NCBI GenBank assembly: GCA_012103315.1
Contig: WLWZ01000001.1
Location: 310,001-374,000 of the forward strand
Reading direction: 5' to 3'
Length of the DNA: 64,000 nt
Origin: Alphaproteobacteria bacterium
GTDB taxonomy: Bacteria; Pseudomonadota; Alphaproteobacteria; MPNO01; UBA2964
The notes beneath the pieces were generated by a model, which was given only the letters and a program-made list of their open reading frames with translations, did no database searches and was not told the origin of the DNA. Below, piece after piece: positions 44,229 through 52,750 of this stretch. Numbering within the stretch: position 1 is the first letter of the stretch; every line of letters begins with the position of its first letter. Made by a program: the position numbers and the translations under genes.

Positions 44229-44438
44229 AGGGTGGTCTCCCTGTAAAGATTAGTATCGGGTGAGAATAGCAGGTCGCACTAGGAATACAAATTTGGATGG
44301 CGCTTGCTGTTTACCGTGTTCCCGCCATTCAGTTTCGGCGGAAATTTACAAATTGTTTCGTCGATTCATTCAAAGCGATACAATTTCACTGGGGTTTCGG
44401 AAGAAAATCTAAGCAAGTACGGAATATAGGAGAAGAAA

Positions 44439-44615
44439 ATGGACTTCGGAAATATGGGTATCTTTGGCCTGATCCTTTTGGTGATTGATATTTTTGCGAT
44501 TTATAAAATTCTCACCAGCTCAGCGGAGATGGTTAAGAAAATCATTTGGGTTCTTGTCGTTATCCTTCTGCCGCTTATTGGCGTCATTCTTTGGTGGTTT
44601 ATGGGACCAAAATGA
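44439..44615 (+). CDS. Small PLDc_N-domain membrane protein
   Basis: A 58-residue protein, ATG after AGGAGAAGAAA. Two TM helices (about 7-26 and 36-54) with a short basic loop, and the signature IIWVLVVILLPLIGVILWWF plus end GPK. This is the PLDc_N (phospholipase D nuclease N-terminal) domain that in cardiolipin synthases precedes the catalytic part, here alone. Stand-alone copies are common and of unknown role. It is 66 nt upstream of aqpZ and may be co-transcribed. Confidence 0.85.
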   Translation: MDFGNMGIFGLILLVIDIFAIYKILTSSAEMVKKIIWVLVVILLPLIGVILWWFMGPK

Positions 44616-44680
44616 CGAACGCCTGATCGCGGCGTCGATCTTGCAAATTAAAAAGCGTAAATGAAATATAGGAGTAGTTG

Positions 44681-45385
44681 ATGCCCCTCATGAATAAAAT
44701 GGGAGCGGAAGCTCTCGGAACTTTCTGGCTTGTCTTTGGTGGCTGCGGCAGCGCTGTGCTCGCCGCAGCCTTTCCCCAGCTCGGTATAGGCTTCGTTGGT
44801 GTTTCACTCGCCTTTGGTCTGACTGTGCTCACTATGGCTTACGCCGTCGGTCATATTTCCGGCGGCCATTTCAACCCGGCTGTAACAGTTGGCTTATGTG
44901 TCGGCGGACGTTTCCCCGCAGGACAAATCATCCCCTATTGGATCGCTCAAATCGTTGGCGCCGTCGCAGCGGCAGGGGTGCTTTACCTGATTGCCAGCGG
45001 CAAGGCAGGGTTTGATCTGAGCGACGGGTTTGCCTCTAATGGTTATGGCGAGCATTCCCCGGGTGGCTATACGATGATGGCCGGGCTGATCGCGGAGGTC
45101 GTCTTAACGGCATTCTTTTTGATCATTATCTTGGGGGCAACGGATGGCCGTGCCCCGGCTGGATTTGCACCCATCGCCATTGGTCTTGCGCTTGTTCTGA
45201 TCCATCTGATCAGCATTCCGATCACGAATACGTCGGTTAATCCCGCCCGCAGTACCGGGCCGGCTTTATTTGTCGGGGGATGGGCGCTGGGACAGCTCTG
45301 GCTGTTCTGGGTCGCACCGATCATTGGTGCGGCGATTGGCGCTGTGATTTATCGCTTTGTCGGTGGAGAAAAAAGCGAGGCCTAA
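44681..45385 (+). CDS. aqpZ: Aquaporin Z
   Basis: A 234-residue water channel of the MIP family, six TM helices. Both half-helix motifs are intact: GGHFNPAVT and [11 protein letters not shown]. The line [17 protein letters not shown], with the AqpZ-like narrow filter His, favours a water channel over a glycerol facilitator. ATG follows AGGAG by 6 nt; a TTG one codon upstream is not used. Followed by an intrinsic terminator. Confidence 0.95.
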   Translation: MPLMNKMGAEALGTFWLVFGGCGSAVLAAAFPQLGIGFVGVSLAFGLTVLTMAYAVGHISGGHFNPAVTVGLCVGGRFPAGQIIPYWIAQIVGAVAAAGVLYLIASGKAGFDLSDGFASNGYGEHSPGGYTMMAGLIAEVVLTAFFLIIILGATDGRAPAGFAPIAIGLALVLIHLISIPITNTSVNPARSTGPALFVGGWALGQLWLFWVAPIIGAAIGAVIYRFVGGEKSEA

Positions 45386-45410
45386 AATGGCGTAGAAATC
45401 GATAAAGAAG

Positions 45411-45449
45411 CGGCGGTTCCAATTCAAATACGGAGCCGCCGTTTTCATT
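45411..45449 (+). terminator. Intrinsic terminator after aqpZ
   Basis: CGGCGGTTCC (45411-45420), 11-nt loop, GGAGCCGCCG (45432-45441): a 10-bp stem with one G-U pair, then TTTTCATTT. Confidence 0.85.
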
Positions 45450-45522
45450 TCCGCTAGCTAGCTTTTCAAACCCCGCCGACCTCAATAAGTTAGCCCGCAA
45501 TTGAAAAAAGGGCTGAGTGGTT

Positions 45523-47166
45523 ATGGCGGTTATAGACGGGTTTGATTACATCATTGTGGGGGCCGGGTCGGCAGGTTGTACGCTGGCGGGACGGTTAAGC
45601 GAGGACCCCAGTGTAAAGGTCCTGGTGCTAGAGGCTGGTGGCTGGGACCGCGATCCGTGGATTCATATTCCGCTCGGCTGGGGGCGCATTCTGCAAAAGC
45701 GCCACCATGACTGGATGTATTTCGCTAAACCGTCCGAGAATATGGATGGCCGCGCCATCGAATGCGCCCGCGGCAAGGTGATCGGTGGTTCAAGCGCTAT
45801 CAATGCGATGGCTTATTATCATGGGCATCCGAGCGATTATGACCGGTGGGCCTCCAACGGCCTGCCAGGCTGGTCCTATGCTGACGTTCTTCCCTATTTC
45901 CGCCGATCGGAAGATTGGGAAGGCGGGGAAGACACCTATCGCGGTGTTGGCGGTCCACTGACCACTTGTAAAGCGACATTTGAGGACCCTCTCTGCGAAG
46001 CGTTTCTGGAGGCGGCCATGGCGGCGGGGTATTCCTATACCGAAGACTATAATGGTGCTGACCCCGATGGGTTCACGCGGATGCAGGCAACGTTACGCAA
46101 TGGTCGGCGTTGGAGTGCGGCTGCGGCCTATCTGCACCCTGCCAAGAACCGCCATAATTTGCGGATCGAAACCGGCGCCCTCGTCGAGAAAGTCAATTTT
46201 GATGGCACTCGTGCGACTGGGATCACCTACAAGCAGGGCGGCAAGACAATCACTGCGAACGCCAATGCCGAGGTGTTGCTCTCCGGGGGGTCGATCAACT
46301 CACCGCAGCTCTTGATGCTGTCTGGTATCGGCGACCCTGCTCACTTAAAGGATAAGGGCATTGAGGTCATAGCGTCGCTCGACGGTGTTGGCCAAAATCT
46401 GTGTGATCATACCTCCTCGGCCTTTGTGTTCCGGCGCGAGGACGGCGGGCCGTTTCAACAGAATATGCGTTTGGACCGGGTCGGTATCTCATTGATCCGT
46501 GCCTATTTAGGGAAAGGTGGTTTCGCGGCCGACCTGCCGTTTGGCATCACCGGTTTTGTCAAAAGTCGGGACGAAGAGCCCGTACCTGATCTGCAATTGC
46601 TATTCTGGATGGGGGCGACAACAACGGCGGCTCCATGGTTGCCTCCTTTCAAGAAGGCCTTCGCGGATTCATTTTCAGTGCGTGTTATGCCAATGCACCC
46701 GGAAAGTCGCGGTTATGTTTCGTTGGCTTCCTCCAACCCGAATGAGGCGCCAGATATCCGTCAGCGATTTCTGGAGACTGAAGAGGAATGGCGGGTAATG
46801 CGCGCTGGGTTGCGGATGGCCCGCGATTTGGTTGGGCAGGCACCACTATCGCCCTTTGGCGGAGAAGAGCTAGTGCCGGGCGCCGAGCATACATCTGATG
46901 AGGCAATTGACGCTCATGTTCGTAAGACGATGATCACGGTTCATCATCCTGTTGGCACCTGCAAGATGGGGGGCGATGATGATCCCCGCGCTGTGGTTGA
47001 TGGTGAAATGCGGGTGCGCGGTGTCGAAAATCTCCGGGTGATTGATACGTCGGTGATGCCCGATTTAATCGGCGGGGCCACCAATGCGCCGATCATCATG
47101 ATGGCGGAAAAGGCCTCGGATATGATCCGAGGTAAGACACCGTTACAACCCGCCAATTTGCCGTAA
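45523..47166 (+). CDS. GMC-family FAD oxidoreductase (choline/alcohol dehydrogenase-like)
   Basis: A 547-residue flavoprotein of the glucose-methanol-choline family that oxidises a primary alcohol. Seen: FAD motif YIIVGAGSAGCTLAGRL, the GMC-1 signature GKVIGGSSAINAMAYYHGH, GMC-2 SGGSINSPQLLMLSGIG and C-terminal HHPVGTCKMG, with the family His and later Asn in NAPIIMMAEKASD. Full length; no signal peptide, so cytoplasmic. Start at ATG 45523; the GTG two codons upstream is possible too. Its substrate and electron acceptor are not apparent. It stands alone between aqpZ and the DUF3179 gene. Confidence 0.92.
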   Translation: MAVIDGFDYIIVGAGSAGCTLAGRLSEDPSVKVLVLEAGGWDRDPWIHIPLGWGRILQKRHHDWMYFAKPSENMDGRAIECARGKVIGGSSAINAMAYYHGHPSDYDRWASNGLPGWSYADVLPYFRRSEDWEGGEDTYRGVGGPLTTCKATFEDPLCEAFLEAAMAAGYSYTEDYNGADPDGFTRMQATLRNGRRWSAAAAYLHPAKNRHNLRIETGALVEKVNFDGTRATGITYKQGGKTITANANAEVLLSGGSINSPQLLMLSGIGDPAHLKDKGIEVIASLDGVGQNLCDHTSSAFVFRREDGGPFQQNMRLDRVGISLIRAYLGKGGFAADLPFGITGFVKSRDEEPVPDLQLLFWMGATTTAAPWLPPFKKAFADSFSVRVMPMHPESRGYVSLASSNPNEAPDIRQRFLETEEEWRVMRAGLRMARDLVGQAPLSPFGGEELVPGAEHTSDEAIDAHVRKTMITVHHPVGTCKMGGDDDPRAVVDGEMRVRGVENLRVIDTSVMPDLIGGATNAPIIMMAEKASDMIRGKTPLQPANLP

Positions 47167-47274
47167 ACCCAACCGGTCAACTCTCTACACGGGATCGTGA
47201 GAAGCCTTCTAACGGCTGATGGTGTTCCTATGTCTTTAACAAGACAATTTCTGATGTTGAAGTGAGTTGGTTTA

Positions 47275-48663
47275 ATGCGAAGGATCATAACGACGGGTAT
47301 CTTGGCGGGCGCCCTTAGTTTCTCAGCGGTCATTCCCGCGAATACGGCCCCGCTTAGTGATGAAGTGGTCAAAGAATTGAGCCGGGATGTAGCCTTCTCC
47401 CGCCTTAAAAATATCCAACGCTCGCTTGATCAACTGGTCAATCGTGGCAAGCGTGATGTCATTGCCACGATGACCCTCGCATTACGATTTAGCCCGAGTC
47501 GGGACCAAATTAGTGCGGCTATTAGCGCTTTGACCGGTGCGAAAATCGTTGGTTGGAAATCAGCAATGCTGTGGCAACAAGCGCACCCAGAGGTCGTGCC
47601 ACATGCGAGCTTTCGCGATATCAAACTCGCTTTTCTACAGGTGATTGATCCTGAGTTTATGCGTTTCCTTGAGGGTGATCTCAGCAAACGTAATCGCATG
47701 AAGATCAGACTGGAAGAAATTACCTGGGGTGGCGTTAAAGTTGACGGTATCCCTGCACTCGACGATCCCGACCGTATTTCAGCCGATGAAGCAGATTATC
47801 TACAGCCTTCCGATTTAGTATTTGGTGTCGAGATTAATGGCGACGCCCGGGCCTATCCGCTGCGCATCATGGGTTGGCATGAAATGTTTAACGACACCAT
47901 TGGCGGTGTGCCCGTTGCCTTGGCGTATTGCACTTTGTGTGGTGCCGGCATTCTGTTTGAGACCAAATTACCCGGTCGCGACAAACCCTTGGTCTTTGGC
48001 TCCTCGGGGTTCCTCTATCGTTCCAACAAGCTGATGTTTGACCGTGAGACCGACAGTCTGTGGAACCAGTTTACCGGTAAGCCGGTGAGTGGAAAGCTGG
48101 TCGATTCCGGTATCGCGCTTAAAATTCGTCCGGTGGTAATTACGTCCTGGGCGAAATGGAAGGCGAGCCATCCGAATACGGATGTGTTGTCGCTGGATAC
48201 CGGTCATCAACGCAATTACAGCTCAGGGCACGTCTATCGCGAATATTTTGCCAGTCCCAAGCTCATGTTTCCGGCGATTGTCCGGACCGAGAAGGATGTG
48301 AAACGCAAAGACTACGTCTACGGCATCCGCGATGTTGGTGCCGCCAAGGCGTGGCCACTCGCGGCTTTCACCAAACAGCCGGTGATCAATGATGCAGTCG
48401 GCGGCCGCGACATTGTTTTGGTCGGCAATGCGACGACGCGCTCAGTGCGGGCTTATGATCGCAAGGGGTTAAGTTTTGAAGCGAGCGACCGGTCAGAGAT
48501 TCTCAAAGGTCCAGGCGGGTCTTGGAAGGTGACCGAACAAGCGCTGGTTGGTCCGAAGGGCGAGAAGTTGGCACGGGTGCCCGGCCATATAAGTTATTGG
48601 TTCGCCTGGGATGGCTATCTCGGTATTGATAGCGACCTCTACACCGCTAAGATCCCGCACTAG
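47275..48663 (+). CDS. DUF3179-domain exported protein
   Basis: A 462-residue protein with a signal peptide (cleavage near PANTAPLS) and a DUF3179 domain: FGVEINGDARAYPLRI, GWHEMFNDTIGGVPVA and the paired-Cys motif AYCTLCGAGI. The next part, SSGFLYRSNKLMFDRETDSL and WNQFTGKPVSG, is also typical. The two cysteines (C-x-x-C) could be redox-active or bind metal. Function of the family is unknown. A ~140-residue N-terminal region precedes the domain. It converges with the 2Fe-2S gene, the stops 3 nt apart. Confidence 0.9.
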   Translation: MRRIITTGILAGALSFSAVIPANTAPLSDEVVKELSRDVAFSRLKNIQRSLDQLVNRGKRDVIATMTLALRFSPSRDQISAAISALTGAKIVGWKSAMLWQQAHPEVVPHASFRDIKLAFLQVIDPEFMRFLEGDLSKRNRMKIRLEEITWGGVKVDGIPALDDPDRISADEADYLQPSDLVFGVEINGDARAYPLRIMGWHEMFNDTIGGVPVALAYCTLCGAGILFETKLPGRDKPLVFGSSGFLYRSNKLMFDRETDSLWNQFTGKPVSGKLVDSGIALKIRPVVITSWAKWKASHPNTDVLSLDTGHQRNYSSGHVYREYFASPKLMFPAIVRTEKDVKRKDYVYGIRDVGAAKAWPLAAFTKQPVINDAVGGRDIVLVGNATTRSVRAYDRKGLSFEASDRSEILKGPGGSWKVTEQALVGPKGEKLARVPGHISYWFAWDGYLGIDSDLYTAKIPH

Positions 48664-48666
48664 ATT

Positions 48667-48978
48667 TTAATCTGTCTCGAATACCAAATCTTTGACGATT
48701 GTCCGGTTTGGTGGCGGTTCCACCGTCATGCCATCGGTGGCTAAGCACATACAGGTTAGCTGTCGACGACCATTGATCATCATCGAGCAAATGCCGCACA
48801 CCCCGCGCCGACAATCGGAGTTGCGGAACGATAGTGTGCCATCGACGGTGTGATAGACGTGACGGATTGCCTGTAATACGGACAAAGGGCCATCGGACTC
48901 AATGTCATAAGCCTGTAATCGGGGCTCGGTGTCGTGTTTGGGGTCAAAGCGATAAAGCGTGATGTTGAGCTTCTCCAT
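48667..48978 (-). CDS. One-domain 2Fe-2S protein (N-terminal FrdB/SdhB domain only)
   Basis: A 103-residue ferredoxin-like protein matching only the N-terminal plant-type 2Fe-2S domain of succinate dehydrogenase/fumarate reductase iron-sulfur subunits. Cluster ligands C56, C61, C64 and C76 sit in NSDCRRGVCGICS and LTCMC. It stops at VKDLVFETD, just where the normal subunit would go on into the 4Fe-4S/3Fe-4S domain, so two of the three usual clusters are missing. There is no frameshifted remainder downstream (the next gene converges), so the short form looks genuine. It starts directly at the stop of the FrdA-like gene (spacing 0), implying a tight complex or electron shuttle. Confidence 0.88.
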   Translation of the reverse strand: MEKLNITLYRFDPKHDTEPRLQAYDIESDGPLSVLQAIRHVYHTVDGTLSFRNSDCRRGVCGICSMMINGRRQLTCMCLATDGMTVEPPPNRTIVKDLVFETD

Positions 48979-50718
48979 CTATCCGACCTCCGCCAGCGTG
49001 GCGGTATATTCCGGACCCGGTATGCATTCTTTCGTTTCAAATGCCAGAGCATCCCCATTTCCGTCGCGCCGGATGATTATGTTCTGAAGCCAGTTGCCGT
49101 CATCGAGTTCGGGATAATCTTCGCGGTAGTGCGCACCGCGGCTTTCTGTACGCAACAGAGCTGCCCCCGCCATCGCGCGGGCGAACCGGATCATTGCCGT
49201 GACCTCAAGCGCTTCGACCCAGTCGTAATTCCCGATGCGATTGTCTTCCGCCATCGACATGGTTGGGAGGTCTTCACGTTCCATCCGTTCGAACTCGGCG
49301 ATGGTATCGCGCAGGCCATCATCATTACGGACGACCCCGACATAATCATTCATGAGTTTTTGTAATTTTGCCTTGATCACGTTAGGACGCGGTCCAGTAC
49401 GTTTGCGGCTGAGATAGGACGTTATCCGGTCGGCTTCCGCTGCGGCGTCTTTGCTATCTGCCTTACCTGCATTTCCGGCATTGGCAAATGCAGCAGCCTT
49501 GGCCCCGGCACGTTTGCCAAAGACCAGAATCTCGGTCAACGAGTTGCCGCCAATGCGTCCGGCACCATGTGGCCCACCGGAACATTCGCCGACAGCGAAC
49601 AAGCCCGGCACACTCGATTGCGATTGGGTATTAATTTTAATCCCGCCGCACACGTAATGGGCTGCTGCCCCGACCTCGATGGGTTGAGTCATATCGACAC
49701 CGAATTTTTCGAGATATTTGGTTTGCGATGGCAGAGAGTCCATGAGGGTTTCATGGGACACTGATCCGGGGTCAAAGAAAGCGCCACCATGCGGGCTGCC
49801 GCGGCCTTCCCGAACCTCTCCATAGACCGCACGGGCATAAATGTGACGCGCTGGATTGTCGCTGCCCTCGGGGTCGTAGTTGGACAGGAAGGATTCTCCT
49901 TCAGAATTGAACAACGGTTTAGCGCCTTTGGTCAGCAAGTACTGGAAGGTGAAAAGTACGCCGCGCACGGTGGCTGGATGCAGGACTGCATGGCCGAGCA
50001 TCAGCAGAAATTCGATATCAACCAGATCAGCTCCGGCATTCAGCGCCAGCGCGTAGCCGTCGCCGGTAGAATCCGGTGTATTGCTATGGACAGGGAACAG
50101 CTCGCCAGCGCCACCGGTGGCCATAATAATCGCCCCGGCATGGATCTCGACGATCTCACCTTTTTGAAAATCCAGCGCGATGGCACCGCAAACCTTGTCA
50201 CCATCTTTGAGCAATTTCGTGACCAGCATTTCATGCATACGCGGCACGTCGCGTTTATTCATTTCGCGCCGTAATGCCTGCATGATCGGGGTGCCGAGAG
50301 AGTCCCCCTTTTTTATTGAACGCGGATAGGTCTGTGAGGAGTCGAGCTTGCGCTGAACCAGATCGCCATTTTCTTCCCGGTCGAACCTCGCGCCAAACGA
50401 CTCAATATCCTCAACCGCCGCGACTGCCTCGTCGCAAAAAATACGCGCAAGCTGGGGATCAGCGAGGCCATAGCCCCCGCGAATGGTGTCGCCGTAATGC
50501 ACTTCGGGATTATCGCGCGGATCGGCATAGCCGAAGGCAACCTGAAAGCCTGTCACAGCGGTTTGCGTGAGCCCACTTTTGCCGACAATGCCTTTCGACA
50601 ACACCAACACCCGTGCGCCCGCATCATGGGCCGCCACGGCGGCCCTCAGCCCACCACCACCACCGCCGATCACCAGCACATCTGTTTCAATAACTCTGTC
50701 GATGGTTCCGTTACTCAT
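48979..50718 (-). CDS. FAD-dependent fumarate reductase/succinate dehydrogenase-like flavoprotein
   Basis: A 579-residue FrdA/SdhA/AprA-family flavoprotein. FAD motif DVLVIGGGGGGLRAA at ~13-27. The covalent-FAD His of SdhA/FrdA is not in the expected place (GKSGLTQTAVTG), so FAD is probably non-covalent. Active-site landmarks of dicarboxylate enzymes are retained: REGRGSPHGGAFFD, AAHYVCGGI and HGAGRIGGNSL. C-terminal helical domain present with ESRGAHYREDYPELDD. No membrane-anchor genes are nearby. It is the middle gene of an operon: the decarboxylase-like gene ends 21 nt upstream, and the one-domain 2Fe-2S gene follows at once. Substrate unknown. Confidence 0.9.
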   Translation of the reverse strand: MSNGTIDRVIETDVLVIGGGGGGLRAAVAAHDAGARVLVLSKGIVGKSGLTQTAVTGFQVAFGYADPRDNPEVHYGDTIRGGYGLADPQLARIFCDEAVAAVEDIESFGARFDREENGDLVQRKLDSSQTYPRSIKKGDSLGTPIMQALRREMNKRDVPRMHEMLVTKLLKDGDKVCGAIALDFQKGEIVEIHAGAIIMATGGAGELFPVHSNTPDSTGDGYALALNAGADLVDIEFLLMLGHAVLHPATVRGVLFTFQYLLTKGAKPLFNSEGESFLSNYDPEGSDNPARHIYARAVYGEVREGRGSPHGGAFFDPGSVSHETLMDSLPSQTKYLEKFGVDMTQPIEVGAAAHYVCGGIKINTQSQSSVPGLFAVGECSGGPHGAGRIGGNSLTEILVFGKRAGAKAAAFANAGNAGKADSKDAAAEADRITSYLSRKRTGPRPNVIKAKLQKLMNDYVGVVRNDDGLRDTIAEFERMEREDLPTMSMAEDNRIGNYDWVEALEVTAMIRFARAMAGAALLRTESRGAHYREDYPELDDGNWLQNIIIRRDGNGDALAFETKECIPGPEYTATLAEVG

Positions 50719-50739
50719 GTCTTGTCGTCTCTCGCGCCG

Positions 50740-51729
50740 CTAACTATTCCGCACTGACTCAACAAACAAGTCGTCGACGCTCAGCGGTCGGTCCATCAGA
50801 CCCTGATCATCGCAATAGCTCAGAAACGCCTCAAGATTTGTGCGATTGGCTGCAATACCCGACGGCCAGAGATCGGGTGCCATGCGTTTTTGCTGCGCCT
50901 TATAGATATTGGATGTCCAGGCGAGCAGCGCATAGGCCGGATCTTCGTAATATTGATAGGCGATGTCCTTAGACCGGTTCCACATCTCGATCAAGGCGGT
51001 AGGAAGCTCCGGTGTTTTCTCATAGGTATCGCGCCGCATCGCCAATAGATGCATCACCGGGAAATAGCCATATTTCTTGAAGTAGCGTTCATCCTCAGAC
51101 TCTGGATCATCAAACAGACGTCTTACTTTGTCGCCTGCCGCAGCGAGTGATTTTAGGGCTTGCGCAGGTGGTTGCGGGCAAATCATCGCATCGATTTCTC
51201 CCATGGCCAGCATTTCTCCGATGTCGGTATCTTCGGGTATACGCTGGACAGAAACCTCGTCGGGGAACTCAACGGCCAGCTGTTCAGGCCGCATGCAATG
51301 CCAGTTAATATCCCGCCAATCGACACCATAATCCCGTTTGAGATCGCCTTTGGCGAGTACCGACAGAGTGACCTGAAAGGCGGTGATGCCGACATTGCGA
51401 CCAACAAGGTCTTGCGGCGTTTTAATGCCAGAATCGGCGTTGATATAAATCTGGCTCATCGAGAAATAGCGGCGCGGAAAAACCGGGATACCGACCATAG
51501 GGAAGTCTGGGTCACGGGACAAACCCAATATGTAGGAACCCAGCGACATCTCACAGATGTCAAACTCCAGATCGCGCAGCATCCGATGATGCCGGTCGTA
51601 TCCATGACGTCGATCAAGTGTCTCGCCGATCTCCAGGACGTTTAAGTCGATGCCCTCGGGCGCTTCGATCTGCCCGGTAAAGAAAGGCATATGCCGCTCG
51701 TAAAGCTCTAACGCAATTGACAGTTCCAA
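50740..51729 (-). CDS. 4,5-dihydroxyphthalate decarboxylase / NMT1-like protein
   Basis: A 329-residue protein with the periplasmic-binding-protein type II fold, close to 4,5-dihydroxyphthalate decarboxylases and NMT1/THI5-like proteins. Family features: LSIALELYERHMPF, EGIDLNVLEI, LEFDICEMSLGSYI and GRNVGITAFQVTLSVLAKG. No signal peptide, so it is a cytoplasmic enzyme rather than a transporter protein. Start is uncertain: TTG at 51729 has AGGGAGAG at ideal spacing and gives the family N-terminus, while ATGs up to 51753 lack one. First gene of the operon with the FrdA-like and 2Fe-2S genes. Confidence 0.78.
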   Translation of the reverse strand: MELSIALELYERHMPFFTGQIEAPEGIDLNVLEIGETLDRRHGYDRHHRMLRDLEFDICEMSLGSYILGLSRDPDFPMVGIPVFPRRYFSMSQIYINADSGIKTPQDLVGRNVGITAFQVTLSVLAKGDLKRDYGVDWRDINWHCMRPEQLAVEFPDEVSVQRIPEDTDIGEMLAMGEIDAMICPQPPAQALKSLAAAGDKVRRLFDDPESEDERYFKKYGYFPVMHLLAMRRDTYEKTPELPTALIEMWNRSKDIAYQYYEDPAYALLAWTSNIYKAQQKRMAPDLWPSGIAANRTNLEAFLSYCDDQGLMDRPLSVDDLFVESVRNS

Positions 51730-51871
51730 CACTCTCTCCCTCATTTTGAACATACAGGATGCTGTGATGTCCTCGTCCTGTAAAGGTGTGGGCGTGTTTC
51801 TCTACTACCCCTTCTTTAAAGGACTAATGTCGGGCTAGAATTCCTGCGAGTATCATAGGGAGGAAACAGAA

Positions 51872-52741
51872 ATGAAGAACACGGCGATCACCGTGCGCCC
51901 TATGTCGGCCTATACCGGCGCGGAAATTTTCGATGTTGATCTGCGTGAGCCGCTGGAAGAGCAGGCTTATCTTGAAATTCGTCAGGCGATCAATGATTGG
52001 GGCGCTGTTTTCTTTCGCGCCCAGAACCTGACGCCGGCGCAGCAGCTCGCTTTCGCCCGACGGTTCGGAACGGCAGAAGAAGATACGCATGTCTCGAATA
52101 TGACCGGCGTTGATGGCCTGCCCGAGGTCAAGGAAGTCACTAAAGAGGCCGATGACCTGCGGAATATCGGCGGGTTCTGGCATATGGATCAGTCATTCTA
52201 TGATCTGCCCAGCAGCTTCTCAGTCCTGTATGCCCGGGAATTGCCGCCAAACGGCGGTGATACGATGTTTTCGCATCTCAGCGCTGCGTATGACTCTCTG
52301 TCACCCGGGCTACAAAAAACTCTGGAAGGTCTTTCCGGTGTGCATGTCCGCGCCCATGCCGACAGCAGCGGGATCAATTCCGCAGCATCGGGTTTGAGCT
52401 TTGAATATTATGTTGAAAGTGTCGCGCGGTTTGCCGGGATGGAAGCGACCCATCCGCTGGTAGCGATGCACCCCGAGTCAGGCCGCAAGGTCCTCTATTT
52501 CAGCCCGGTCTATACCGACCGGTTTGAGGGTTGGACCCGCGACGAAAGCTTGCCCTTGATGAAATATCTCACCGGTGTTTTGGGCAAGCCTGAACATACC
52601 TGCCGCTTCCGCTGGGAAGAAGGTTCGATGGCGATGTGGGACAACCGCGCCGTCGTTCACTACGCACTTGATGATTACACTGGCCACCGACGGATGATGC
52701 ACCGGGTGACCGTCAACGGTCCGTGGCTGGAGAGGTGTTAG
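51872..52741 (+). CDS. TauD/TfdA-family Fe(II)/2-oxoglutarate dioxygenase (1)
   Basis: A 289-residue oxygenase that couples 2-oxoglutarate decarboxylation to hydroxylation of a small acid, amine or sulfonate. Iron ligands are H104 and D106 (GFWHMDQSF) and H263 (AVVHYA); R274 in RRMMHRVTV lies 11 residues on, as the 2-oxoglutarate Arg does in TauD. Double-stranded beta-helix fold expected, cytoplasmic. ATG after AGGGAGGAAACAGAA. It is divergent from the decarboxylase-like operon by 142 nt and convergent with the aldolase gene. Confidence 0.92.
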   Translation: MKNTAITVRPMSAYTGAEIFDVDLREPLEEQAYLEIRQAINDWGAVFFRAQNLTPAQQLAFARRFGTAEEDTHVSNMTGVDGLPEVKEVTKEADDLRNIGGFWHMDQSFYDLPSSFSVLYARELPPNGGDTMFSHLSAAYDSLSPGLQKTLEGLSGVHVRAHADSSGINSAASGLSFEYYVESVARFAGMEATHPLVAMHPESGRKVLYFSPVYTDRFEGWTRDESLPLMKYLTGVLGKPEHTCRFRWEEGSMAMWDNRAVVHYALDDYTGHRRMMHRVTVNGPWLERC

Positions 52742-52750
52742 GAACGGGAA

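Noticed and set aside
51732-51753. ATG starts further upstream for the decarboxylase-like gene
   Set aside because: Neither ATG has a ribosome site, and the family N-terminus begins just after the AGGGAGAG sequence; kept only as an alternative.
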